A DNA stretch of 19,873 nt, from NCBI RefSeq assembly GCF_000003605.2, contig NW_003155252.1, forward strand, positions 1 through 19,873. The letters run 5' to 3'. The stretch is from Saccoglossus kowalevskii (Eukaryota > Hemichordata > Enteropneusta > Harrimaniidae). Shown here in pieces: positions 1-9,946 of this stretch (positions within the stretch are counted from its first letter, which is position 1; every line of letters starts with the position of its first letter). The translations under genes were made by a program, and so were the position numbers. The notes under the pieces are model-generated. The model made no database searches, was not told the origin of the DNA, and worked only from the letters and a program-made list of their open reading frames with translations.

Positions 1-1251
1 TATTTTACTGTATGAATTGTTATGTACAGCAATTTGCTTATTGACTGTTTTTGTTTGTTTGCAGTCAATCGTTACTTGTCATGCGATATTGAGACTGGAA
101 TAAATTAGTTGCAAGTCATATTTGTGTATATTGATTTGTTTCATCCGTTGGCAAGGGACGCATTGATGAGAGACACTCAGCTGACCTTCTAGTAGCAGTG
201 AACATTTTTATGGGTCACATTACACATATTGGACCCCAGTAATCTTGGAGTTTGTTCATAATCGCTACAACAATGAATATTTCACTTCACCAGCAAAAAA
301 AAATATATTCGCTACATTTTATTTTCACTGATTCATTCATTCACCGAAAATAGCAAAGGAAAGATCCCCAGTTAGAGCATGCCGAGAGGGGCTGGTTGGA
401 AATCAAATGCATAGCAGATCCATCGCCGATTGAAATGGTATTAGTGTGACAAAACTATTCGCTGATGACGTTGCTAGATGAATATATGACGACCCTTTAC
501 TGATGTGTGTAATGCCTAAGTAGATTGGCAGAATTATGTAAAATACTGAGTGGTATGTAAGTACGCCCTCTGTGCTGCAGCTTGCATATACTCTTCGTTT
601 TTTGTATTTTCAATTAAAATTGTCGCATTGACACGTACGTGTATTATGACGCATTAATCTAGTACCGCTGCTTGGTTGCTTCTAACTGCAATAAATTTCC
701 ATTTTCTTGGGATTGGAGTTCTTAATGTGAATTAGGTCCCAGTGACTGGTTCTAGAAACTATTGTCAGCAGTATCTGAAGTTTATGCTTAGTTTTGTTTT
801 GTACCAGTCCGCTTTGGTGAAGAGGCACCATGAGGCTCAGAAAGAAATAATATTAATTTACCGCTGTACGAAATTGGAGACGCTCATATTTATATTTATC
901 ATAGAGTTTTAATAGTCCCAGCGTGGTAAATATGCACTTTAGGTATAAATTGGTTTCACTCAGTATCATCAAAACAAACTGTAAACTTTTCTGCTGTGTT
1001 ATTTGTCCCTTCTGAGGACAGTTTTGCGTTAAAAATTATTGTTATCGTCGTGACGCCATTTCTGTGTATAATAAACGTATTATGTTTTCTGATTTTTTGC
1101 TTTTCGAACATATAAGGTGCATATATGTGCAATCAGTACTTTATTTTTCCATATTTGACAGTTTTTACGGTGTTTATATTTTAAATAATTCTCAACTGAG
1201 TAACATGCAAGTTTTGATAGGTTATAAGTTTGGTGTGATAAAAGTGTAGGC
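1..1251. other. No gene recognised (flank of BEL/Pao remnant)
   Basis: AT-rich DNA with only short open frames that have no family resemblance. It should contain the 5' LTR and primer-binding site if the downstream BEL/Pao element were intact. By eye I found no sequence here repeated after position 3850, so no LTR pair can be called. Confidence 0.5.
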
Positions 1252-2330
1252 ATGGATACACATGTTACAGCGCCCACAATGATGAATGAATCAGAGAAAC
1301 CTATGTGTAGATTTCCGAGAGAGCCCAAACTCACAGATAAGTCGGCCGAACTTAGCAAACACTTTTGGCTGGTACATAAAAACTTGCAGTCTGTGAACCG
1401 TGGGTAGGTAAGTCAGTTGATCTTCTTAAGACATCAGTAGACACTGTGAATAATGAACATCCATGATGAAATTAGACTCATTTCAGATACTTCAGTAGAG
1501 TATATACTACTAGCTATGGATTGAATGAATTATCTTGTTCACGTATGCAAATGAATTCATAGGGTTTTGTTGCACACATGAAGCAGACAATTGAGTAGTT
1601 AAGTTTCCTTACAAAGTTCAAACAAATCCAGTGTGAGAAGCTGCTACTGGAACAGCTGCACTGCAAGCAGAGCTAGAATGCCAGACACAAATAAGCTATT
1701 CATACAGAAAAGTTGAAGTAACTGGAATGCATCCTAAAGCAGATGCTGAAGTCCAGAGGCAACGTAGGATAAGAAAATTAGAAGAACTTTACAGTGAAAA
1801 GGGCAAACATTCGGTTTATGAGAGAGAATAATTTGGGGGAAGTGGTTACACTTGAATCCAGATATACAACCACCAAAATAGAGAGTTCAGCTAGGGAAAT
1901 TTCCTCTAAAACCACTGTGAAAACAGAACTCCAAGCAGGTGGTCCAGCAAAAGAAACTATAGCAGGACGTTATCTCCTTTGAAGTGAGAATGCCTATGGA
2001 GAAGCCAAGGCAATTTTACACGAAGGACACGGAAATCCATTTGCAGTGACACAAACATGGTAAATCTTTAAAATGCTTTGCAAATTTTCTGAAAAAGTGT
2101 CTCATAATCATGAAAGTCATGCCAGAAATAAAAATCCTCAATGACATTCAAGAAAAAGGAATATGCTTCAAAAACCAATAGGTTATATAGCTCTGAAAAC
2201 AAAGAACAGTGAGGCGAAATATCCTTCAATTGGAAGATTGTTCTTCATGTGACAAGAAACAGATATTGCTTGTAATCCATTTGAGACAATGAGCTTGTCA
2301 ACTGATAAAAACTGCACCAAGTCCCAAGAC
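1252..2330 (+). pseudogene. BEL/Pao gag remnant
   Basis: A short open frame starts with ATG at 1252 and stops at 1405-1407 (51 residues; contains PREPKLTDKSAELSKHF), which suits the start of a Pao-type gag but is weak on its own. The stronger piece is the frame running 1794-2063. It reads GGPAKETIAG and then, after an in-frame TGA at 1980-1982, NAYGEAKAILHEGHGNPFAV, closed by TAA at 2061-2063. That pattern is typical of the gag helical domain annotated as DUF1759 in BEL/Pao proteins: a Gly-Ala linker, then a Tyr-x3-Ala-x2-Leu helix followed by a Gly-Asn turn. A coiled-coil-like stretch at 1640-1790 lies in another frame. The zinc-knuckle cysteines expected after the gag core are not visible. 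At least two stops and several frame changes break it. Confidence 0.65.
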
Positions 2331-2379
2331 AAAGAAGCACGAAACCGAAACCATTTTACATAGTGATGAAAAGATAAAT

Positions 2380-3850
2380 ATGAAGAACGTGAAAGAGATA
2401 CTGTGTTTAACTACCGTGGCTTCAAGTGATCGAGTTGTGCAATCCAGAGGGTATTCCAACCTTGCAGTTTGTGGATTTGATTCTGACAGGCCAGTCCAGT
2501 TGCGTATAACATATTCGCTACAGTATATTGCAGTAGAAGAATCGCATATTCCTACTCCAATTAATGTGGAAAAGCTGTTATTGTTCATCTCATACAACTC
2601 TTACAGAAATGTGAGATTGGTTTACTGATTGGATATGATATGCATCCAAACACTTACACCTCAGTCCTTTGCAGTTGACTTTGGTTGGAGTAATGTTGCT
2701 CATTTGATTTGGTCAGCTGATACGATAAATGGTGTAATGCATAAAGTACTTGCCAAGAGACTGTTTACAAACAAATCCCTATATAAACAGAGATGACATA
2801 ACCATCTCACAGGAAGATATTCGGTTCCTGGACGATGGTTTCTATACCATTCCCCTTCCATTCAAACATGACAAGCAATCCTTCCAAAACAATAAGTTGC
2901 CGGCTGACCACTACTTGAAACACTTGAAACCAGATACCACAAGATTAGTCAAGTTCATGCCAAATATCATTGCAGAAGGAGAAGCGGGATTTGTTGAAGG
3001 CCCAGAAGATGAGAACATCTCATGAGGGGATGTTCCGCCATGAAAAACCATGTAGTCTTTGACTGCAGTGCTACATATGAAGGTTTTAGTCTTGATAACC
3101 TATTGACATTGGTGTTCTATGTTGTTTCCGAAATAATAAAATCACCATCATGTGCCATATTGAACGCATATTTTATAGTTTTAACAAAGAACGTGTATTC
3201 AGAATGAATGTTTATCTATTCAGTGTTGTTTTTCCCCAGGATGTGCTAACTATGGACTTAAACATAAAGCCAAAGATAACCAGTATGGCCAGAAAACAGT
3301 TGACTATGTCTTTAAGAATTTCTATGTTAACGATGGATTAGAAAGTGTTGAGTGTGTCCAAAACTTCTGTGTAGGTGGTAAGTTCATTTCTAATGACAGA
3401 ACAATGGAATCTGTACCAAACTCTGAATGTATCAAAAGGAATGTCATTTTTCATTTGATGACCTGACAATTGAAAGAGCCTTAAGAATTGAAGATTGTAT
3501 TGAATCAGACTCGTTCTGATTGAAACCAAATGTTAAACACCATATGCCAACAAGACATGGTATATAGTTTGTTGACTCAATATTCACTTGATTTACTTGC
3601 ACCCATTGTACTTTGAGGAAAATGTATCCTACGAGAAATGCACAGAAAACATGTGTGGGAGTCATGGCTCTCAGATCTACCCTGACTCATTGGTCTAAGA
3701 ATTAACATATGTTTCAAACCTGAACACTTTGGAGCTCTAAAGAGTTTAATTTACCTAGGAGGTCATTGTGCTTCAGTTTGGATGTTATAAAAGGTTGTGC
3801 ACTATTAAATCATTCTGTACGGTCTCTATACTGATTTCAAGGTTGACAAC
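2380..3850 (+). pseudogene. BEL/Pao pol remnant (protease linker, RT, connection)
   Basis: The frame 2380-2628 covers the end of the protease and the linker (ESHIPTP), followed in another frame by SFAVDFGWSNV at about 2660-2705. The open frame 2750-3025 carries the RT N-terminus (SQEDIRFL, IPLPF). The next piece, from 3022, has VVFDCSA and SLDNLL. RT motif A lies near 3150 (MCHIERIF) and motif C at 3322-3333 (YVND). The thumb/connection region appears at 3440-3660 (ERALRIEDCIESD, then MPTRHGI), and a later piece near 3695-3740 reads CFKPEHFGALKS. Family knowledge expects aspartate at the first residue of motif A and at the first of the two acidic residues in motif C; here they are His (codon 3156-3158) and Asn (codon 3328-3330). 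Frameshifts and stops separate most blocks. The RT is catalytically dead by inspection. Confidence 0.8.
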
Positions 3851-4610
3851 CTTAAAAATTTCTTTTGCAGAAAGACTATAGTAAAGAGGCAAAGAGCTTG
3901 GGATATACTGAAGCTTGCTACAATCAATGTATATTAATATATGTGGGTCAGAGTACCTTCCATCTACAAAATGTAACGTAATAAGTGTATATAATGCTGC
4001 ATGTGGTAAGATAAATTTCCTCCATAAAAACAAATGACAATTCATTTGTCTTTTGTAACAACCTTAAAGCAAAATGTAATTAACAAACATATATAACAAA
4101 TTCAAATTATCTCGCCACTGTGAAGGGTCGAACAAAGATGGTGGCATTATATGGGCTTTTGATGACTTTTATCTCTGTGGCCTTGCTTCATAGTTGGCAC
4201 ACACAACTGTTGTGTATATGCATGTATACTGAATAACAGCAATCGTTTATTATTTATTGATGGAAATCATTATATCATGTGTAATTGAGTTTGTAATTGT
4301 GTATCATTAGCTTTGTATCATTGCTACTCAACATGACATACAAATGATCGTACAGTATATAGCTATATATGACAATTTGTATGTAAATATAACATTGCTT
4401 AGTTCTTACTACACAATTATACAAATTTATGTATCCCTTATTTATATTGGGAATTGAAGCAAGTTATATATTAATTATTACCAGAGTTATGACAACTAAT
4501 GCTTGAAAATTGTGGGAGGTACTTTGCATTGTCACATTTCTCGACAGCCACAGTTCTGTGACATAGAATGTAGTACGATACTTCTTTCTTTGCACAGTTT
4601 TGATTACATC
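3851..4610. other. No gene recognised; two short palindromes
   Basis: AT-rich, with no supported coding sequence. Two short perfect inverted repeats are present: ACAAATGA/TCATTTGT with a 4-nt spacer at 4030-4049, and ACACAAC/GTTGTGT around a single T at 4201-4215. Either may be chance in DNA of this composition. If the BEL/Pao element once had a 3' LTR it would lie here, but none is recognisable. Confidence 0.4.
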
Positions 4611-5045
4611 CTAAAGAGATCCCACTTTCCATTTGATTGGTACTGGTACTAATTTTTCACCCATTAAAGTCCATCCATAGTCTTCAAATGAGTTTTGCAA
4701 TGTGAGCATTCTTGTCAATGATAACTGATAGAGCAGTCCATTTATGTTGTTGGAGAAATGCACTTCCACTGTCGATGGAAGCAGTTTCAATAGTGTCTTT
4801 TGTTGCTCTGACAAAGAGCAGCTGCCATCTCATACATAGATACACTGTACATAGTTGCATGGTTCCATTCGGGAAGGTCTCAAAGTGCATAATATATACT
4901 AATGACAATGATATCTGTGTCATTACTATATACTATTTTATGATCTACATATTATTTTTCCACACTACAAATAGCATGGTGTATAGCTCTTGTGTCAGTC
5001 TCTAGTTTTGATTGACGTTCTGGAATAGAATGACAGAATCCCCAG
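4611..5045 (-). pseudogene. Remnant of repetitive ORF with FEN1/XPG-like motifs
   Basis: Reading the minus strand downward from about 5045, one frame gives ETDTRAIHHAICSVEK, a stop, then VDHKIVYSNDTDIIVIS, then (after a second stop) YEMAAAL. A second block near 4790-4690 reads GSAFLQQHKW and IIDKNAHIA. A third, at about 4690-4640 in another frame, reads EDYGWTLMGEKLVPVPIKW. I recognise this order (an EADTR-type motif, a DTD strand, then a late GWxLxGExLVPV block) from a multi-copy ORF family common in invertebrate genomes. The acidic motifs resemble the EAD and DxD metal-binding motifs of FEN1/XPG nucleases (inference). About 200 residues normally found between the DTD block and the GWT block, including a GCD motif, are missing here. 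Three stops and at least one frameshift make it a pseudogene. The host transposon class is unknown. Confidence 0.55.
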
Positions 5046-5762
5046 CTTTTATTTCAATCTTAATTTAATCAACTGCTCAAACATAGTCGTCGAGCTTTGC
5101 TTGTAATCATTGCTTCCTTATTCTGTATATGGAATGTCTGTAACTTAACATTGGTTATCCCCCTATCTTCACTTCCCATCCATTCAGTGTTTTCAGTCCA
5201 ATTTGCAAATATCTATGTACTAAAATATCTGCATGTTGGCTTATGGAAAAAATGATCAAATGTTAAATAATAGTGAATTATACTCAATCACATCTATCTT
5301 CAGAACTGTTTCCGAATCTTTAGCAGCACGTGTTTCACCAGCATTTATGGTGTGGATTATCTATCTCTGAATATAGATGTAACATCTTTACAAAGTGTGA
5401 TGAAACAGCTGCAATAATTGGCGTCGTGTATAGCTTATCCTCTTGGTGTGAGCATTCAGAGTTATACCATCCAATCTATTCTCATTCGTTGCATCCGTAT
5501 TGTATGTTTGTTATAATAACGTATCTGTGGAGACTGCATGGTGGTGTCCATTTTCTGCCAACAAACGCACCCCCCATGAATGTTCTGTGCAATTGTAGGG
5601 TGGTTGCAGGCAGTTGTATTCATTCCAAACAGGTAAAGATATACCTTTTCATTATGTCAAACATATTTAAAGAAGTTTGCTGTTGGTTGTTTTTCTGTTG
5701 TATGACTCTCAAAAGAGGGAATGACTGTAAGTGATTCAACTTTTGCTTGTTGTCTTTTACAG
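5046..5762. other. No supported gene
   Basis: A 134-codon plus-strand open frame (5330-5734) is the longest here. It has no domain, no convincing composition and no homologue that I recognise. The minus strand may hold eroded N-terminal parts of the nuclease-like ORF that ends at 4611, but I could not identify motifs. Treat it as intergenic or repeat-derived. Confidence 0.4.
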
Positions 5763-5839
5763 GATGTGGCAAGCATGTACAGTGGGTTATGTATATCAAT
5801 CAGAGTCCATTCACGAGAATGAATACTGGGTTGTTACAG
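5763..5839 (+). other. Exon-like segment with splice signals, uncertain
   Basis: A 77-bp segment lies between a good acceptor (TTGTTGTCTTTTACAG, ending 5762) and a donor (CAG followed by GTAAAT, at 5840). Two of its three frames are open. No neighbouring exon or protein family could be tied to it, so it may simply be a chance pair of splice signals. Confidence 0.2.
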
Positions 5840-7227
5840 GTAAATCAAATAATAATACATTTTTTTTTATAGAAAATGTGTTTTCTTAGCATAAAAAGTG
5901 GTTACATGATGACGATTTTGTGATTTATTTTTGCACATGCTCACCCTATATTGTATATATGGCCCTTTATTTTATATGCGGATTATGACCAACGAGCAAT
6001 TGTTTTTACAAAGGATGTCCAATCTCTCACTATTCTCTTTTTTATCACTAATCTGGTATAACATTTTATGTAATGTATATAAAAAAGCCCTACTTTCAAA
6101 TGCAGACAGAATCTGATATCACTAAATTGAGTATCTACTGTCTCCTGCTAAACCAGAAAGTGTTTCGATTGTGATTTACATTTACAGAGTCATACTTTAT
6201 GTTGTCGTACGTTTTGCATAATCAAGTTTGGACACAGCCTATCCCTAATTTCGAACATTGGAAAGAGAGCAAATACATTTCGAGTATATGCAAATATTTA
6301 TTAAAGCATTCATTCTAGAAGATCGTTGTGCTTCATTCAAATCCGAAGCAGACGCTTCCATTGACTACCGAAGCCATTTGGCAATGTTCATTACCCATAA
6401 GTCTTTGCGGGGTTGCTTCAGTCATTGGTCGATTAACGGCCATGCATTATAAACGCATGGTGAATGGTCTTGTGGTTTTCAACCATAATTTCGAATTATA
6501 TGAAACACTGATAAATATAAAACATATATCTGTGCCTGTTGTGGCTTGACATGCAATGCACATGTTGGTTGTTTGTTCAACCATTGCATCCAGACGAACC
6601 ATTTCGCGTTTATTTTACGACCTCATGATGGCCTTCATGTGCTATATCGATAATATTTCGGCATAGTATGATTATACGATTACCAGCGAGGGTGAGTTAT
6701 AACGTGTTGCGTGAAGATTTGTTAGTTGATTACGATAAACTATCCTATAATCGCATTCTTTGAATGTAAGTATCCATCTTTCCATGCGTGTTGATTTAGT
6801 GTTATACCAGTGGATTGTGGTCAGTCATTACTTGAAATTGACGACAATATATTTACATATTGAAATGTAATATACCTAACTTGTACGTAACAACAGACAT
6901 CATTGTACAAATATTTGTACAGGAGCCACTTAGCTCGAACACTACACCTTAACCATTGAAGATGGCGCAGACCATTAATAACCGGGGGACTATTTCTTTT
7001 ATAATGTTGCGCTAGTTTTTGGTTCCGAATTAGGTGTTTTTATAATTTTATCCGTGCAGAGATTTTAAAAATTGAAAATGCATCCACCCAGCAATACCCA
7101 GTACTTATTTTTGCAGTATTCCAATGCATAAGCCGGTATATGTAAACCTGCATAATTGTATATTATCTTAAGAATGACCATCATGTGAGGTTATCATGTC
7201 AAACCTAATGTTCGCTGTATTGTCCTG
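5840..7227. other. No gene recognised
   Basis: AT-rich DNA with only small open frames (the largest about 73 codons, near 6328-6549). None shows a domain, a credible splice context or amphipathic/hydrophobic patterning that would support a call. Confidence 0.45.
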
Positions 7228-7440
7228 ATGCAGACGATTTTACTGGGTGACGGGAATTTCATGCCACGTGGTGACGGGAATTTCATGATACTGTATGTGG
7301 TTCTTAGTTACAGCAGAAGAGAGGTCAATGCACTCTTGGTAACAGATAGATACAGGATTCAGTTGTGTGAGAATACTAAAATAATTAATAACCTGCCAAT
7401 AAATATTATAACGTGTAGTAGCTTGTTTGGGAATTTTTAA
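7228..7440 (+). repeat. 24-bp direct duplication inside a short open frame
   Basis: The 18-mer GGTGACGGGAATTTCATG occurs at 7246-7263 and again at 7270-7287, a period of 24 bp (8 codons). In the open frame 7228-7440 it reads GDGNFMPR followed by GDGNFM, then a tail containing VVLSYSRREVN. GDGN followed by Cys opens the catalytic motif of OTU-type cysteine proteases, which are common in invertebrate transposons. Here the expected Cys is Phe in both copies and no His motif is visible. A transposon-derived OTU scrap is possible but weakly supported; the duplication itself is certain. Confidence 0.45.
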
Positions 7441-7626
7441 TCAGAAGGTAACATTTTCAGGATTCCAATTATGGACAAGTCTTTAATTTTTCTAACAGCG
7501 ATTTAACCCAAAACTTCACTTTATTATCTCTAAAACATAGTTTGTAGAAAACGTAGTGTTAGTTAATCATGAACATTGGTGAAGATTCACTGGCAGTTAA
7601 GGTAACTTTGGCGCATTCCAACTATC

Positions 7627-8215
7627 TTTTTTTTTTTCATTCGCAAGTTTAAAATGTATTTATGAATATACGCGTAATAAATGAAACTCCAGAAGAAGGA
7701 AGCGAGGATAAGTGGCGTCACTCAAAAACAAAGTTGTTCATAACGGTTGCTAAGGCGTCATTGATACACCCCTCTGATATGAACGTGTCGGGAGAATTCG
7801 TTACCAAGTGATACTGTGAGCCTCGTTTTAAAGTAGCCCTCTACGTCAGTGTGAACAAGTGCTTTCATTTTATTGATCCTTCTTGCATGGATTGCCGCTT
7901 TCATAGTCGTGTTAATTTTAGCATAAAAGGTAGTGATTTGAAGTTATCGCTTGTTGGAAGGCAGTGGGACATTATAAGACATACTGTATTTTATCGATGT
8001 CTAGTAATCTTCGGATGATAATTCTGGGTAGCTGAAAAAGTGGTGCTAATCTTGGAAATTCAATGAAAATGTGGGCCAGGTCATCTTTTTCGTGGAAAAA
8101 CAAACGCATGTCAGAGGCAGTCAGTTTCAATTTTAGCAGAAAACGGCTTGCATGGTACCCGCCATGCAACAGTCGCCTATTCAGAGGTCGGCAAGGGGGA
8201 TTTTCGTAAGCTGTA
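7627..8215 (-). mobile_element. 5'-truncated LINE, C-terminal RT tail and poly(A)
   Basis: The minus strand from about 8215 reads LLHGGYHASRFLLKLKL, then SDMRLFFHEKDDLAHIFIEF and PRLAPLFQL: the zinc-binding domain that follows reverse transcriptase in many LINE ORF2 proteins (zf-RVT type). A frameshift separates this from the extreme C-terminus (RGSQYHLVTNSPDTFIS, CINDALATV), which ends in a TGA at 7720-7718. About 80 bp further on is an 11-base poly(A) on the minus strand (T-run at 7627-7637), the expected 3' end of a retroposed copy. The three positions where family members carry zinc-ligand cysteines read Arg, Phe and Phe, and the frame is broken, so it is dead. The 5' edge near 8215 abuts the minisatellite; no target-site duplication could be confirmed. 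Confidence 0.72.
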
Positions 8216-8540
8216 ATAATTGATTTTATTCTCGTAATAATGTAATTTCAATGAATAAAAAATGTAAATTCGTAAAATGTAATCAGCTATTTTATTCGTC
8301 CGTAATTTATACAAAGATATTATTTTGCGCAACCGTTATAAAGAATTTTCCACATTAAATGTCGTAACTCTTACGCAATTTCCAATTTTTATTCTTAAAC
8401 ACAAATTATCAAATATATTATAAAATGTAATTAGGAATTTGCTTTATTTGTAAAGTGTAAAAACCTATTTTTTACTGTAAATGAAACTTTCATTTTATTT
8501 CTTGTAAAAACGTAAAGATTTTGTATTTCCTGTAACCTGC
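8200..8540 (+). repeat. Degenerate ~30-bp minisatellite (YGTAA motif)
   Basis: GTAA occurs 16 times between 8206 and 8535, every time preceded by C or T, whereas its complement TTAC occurs only twice. Starts are at 8206, 8213, 8234, 8242, 8264, 8272, 8279, 8302, 8364, 8427, 8450, 8457, 8477, 8504, 8512 and 8532. Spacings fall into short (7-8), long (20-23, 27) and double (62, 63) classes, which add up to a unit of about 28-31 bp. Several units also share TTTTATT shortly before the motif. This is best read as an old, heavily mutated tandem array of about 11 units. Confidence 0.6.
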
Positions 8541-8859
8541 ACCAGCTACCCCCTCCCCCCATTCAGGTCGCCGTCTTTTTTTGTGATCAGGGTGAGGTAG
8601 CAGTCTTTGAAATTTGAGTTATTCACTGCAATAAACTGTTGTTAATATTTTATAAATTTAATTTTGGTCAATCGAAAATGGTTGGTTTTAGCACCAAGAT
8701 GTGGCCACAAAATATCAAGTAGGTTTATTTCTGAAGGGTCATAATATTACATTGTTGGCCACAATTTGAACAATTAATTATAATATGATGGTTTATATAC
8801 AAGGGTATATATGCAGTAGTTATAGATTAAAATGACCATGTGAGATATCTTGCGGCCAT
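8541..8859. other. No feature recognised
   Basis: Short intergenic stretch with a pyrimidine-rich patch (CCCCCTCCCCCC, near 8549-8560). No open frame, repeat or RNA gene is supported. Confidence 0.4.
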
Positions 8860-9225
8860 GATTGGCTAATTATGAACAAAGGCTAATAAATAGTTCAAGA
8901 AATCGGCTAGACTATATATCACTAGAGGGCGCTGATTTAGTTGGCACTGTATCAGATAATGACCTGTTTCCCGAGTATTACAAGTGTGTTAAAGTGTGTG
9001 ATTTTATATCAGAACATAACGCAATACCAAATCGTAGCGGGCTAGGAAGTTGTTTAGTTGATTTTGTCGGCATGTTTCTTCAGTTTATTTCTCGCTGTAT
9101 TACTTAAATATTGTTATATTCATATTTGAGCTAAAAGCGGTTCATCGTCCGAATCGCACGGTCCCGTGTCTTCGACTTATAGGCCTCTGTTTAGAGGCTT
9201 AGCCGAATAAACTTGAATGAATGAA
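8860..9225 (+). mobile_element. Probable retroelement 3' end with stem-loop and (TGAA)n tail
   Basis: At 9180-9201 there is a 9-bp hairpin with loop GTTT (core GCCTCT at 9183-9188 pairs with AGAGGC at 9193-9198; the outer pairs include one G-T). It is followed by CCGAATAAACTTGAATGAATGAA. A terminal hairpin plus a short microsatellite tail instead of poly(A) is characteristic of CR1/L2-type LINEs and of SINEs that borrow their tails. An 81-codon open frame upstream (8862-9107) has no RT motif and no family I recognise, so the 5' boundary is arbitrary. Confidence 0.5.
8919..8933 (+). promoter_or_regulatory. CTCF-like motif
   Basis: TCACTAGAGGGCGCT agrees with the bilaterian CTCF core (CCASYAGRKGGCRSY) except at the first base. 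It lies inside the presumed retroelement. Motif similarity only; binding is not shown. Confidence 0.35.
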
Positions 9226-9946
9226 AAAATGAATCCTGTAAATCGAGAGCCTTTGAAAAAAAGATTCTAGAATGGCACTGCAGTTGGCAATAAATAAAAC
9301 AGTTGATGTACTTGAAAATGCTAATCAGACATACTGAACATGTGAAACTATTTAATTGAAGCAAGATAGTTTATTACACATATATTACCTCAAAAAAACA
9401 AACTTTCATTTCACATTCTTTCAAAGTCTTTGTTTTGGTTAATGTATTCGTTGTTGTTACTGATATTTTGAGTCCGATGTCTTTCCAGGTTACTTTCATT
9501 GTTGAATATGTTCGAACTTCCAGCCACAGCCTTTAATACGTGGCTAAATCCAAGTCTGAAAAACTGCGAGGTTCATGCAATAACACATACATCATGAAGT
9601 TGAACTGAGAAATATTCTATTTATCCAAAAGATACATTGTGAGTTTGATATAATATATAATCATCGGCAAACAACGCCGTAAGCTATGGTGGCATTGGAT
9701 TCATCGCAATACGCAGTAAGCTGTATCTTGTCAAATATATGTCTGTGTTTCATAGCTTTGATCAACATGGAATCTGCATTGTATCAATAATTTGCTAAGG
9801 TGTTGAGACACAATTTTATGAACAGTTCTCATTTGACCCCCGATGTAATAACTCAGACCATTTAAGAATTAGTATAGTAATAGTGAGTGGCATTTGCATT
9901 CCGTGATTATGATGTTATTGATGTTAAAATGACATTTGACAATGTA
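9226..9946. other. Tetraspanin gene 3' flank, likely 3' UTR
   Basis: No coding sequence is supported. On the minus strand this is the region downstream of the tetraspanin stop codon. A possible poly(A) signal ATTAAA (TTTAAT on the plus strand, about 9532-9537) would give a 3' UTR of about 410 nt; an AATAAA lies farther away near 9367-9372. The true 3' end cannot be fixed from sequence alone. Confidence 0.35.

Larger units (their letters stand above)
1252..3850 (+). mobile_element. Degenerate BEL/Pao LTR retrotransposon
   Basis: The pieces occur in the standard BEL/Pao order on one strand: a gag start, a gag helical segment, a protease-to-RT linker, reverse transcriptase motifs, and the RT-RNase H connection. 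They are spread over all three forward frames and interrupted by many stops, so the element cannot encode a working polyprotein. Recognition rests on short motifs in order, such as ISQEDIRFLD, GFYTIPLPF, VVFDCSA, NFYVNDG and ERALRIEDCIESD. No integrase is seen and no LTRs were found, so this is a partial, old copy. The 3' limit is approximate; the last recognisable piece (CFKPEHFGALKS) ends near 3740. The family is an LTR retrotransposon and is inactive here. Confidence 0.82.

Noticed and set aside
600-4500. Paired LTRs around the BEL/Pao remnant
   Set aside because: Comparing 600-1251 with 3850-4500 by eye gave no shared block long enough to call; an alignment could still find eroded LTRs.
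5330-5734. 134-codon plus-strand open frame
   Set aside because: No recognised family, Cys/Tyr/Ser-rich composition typical of random AT-rich translation, and no supported splice partners.
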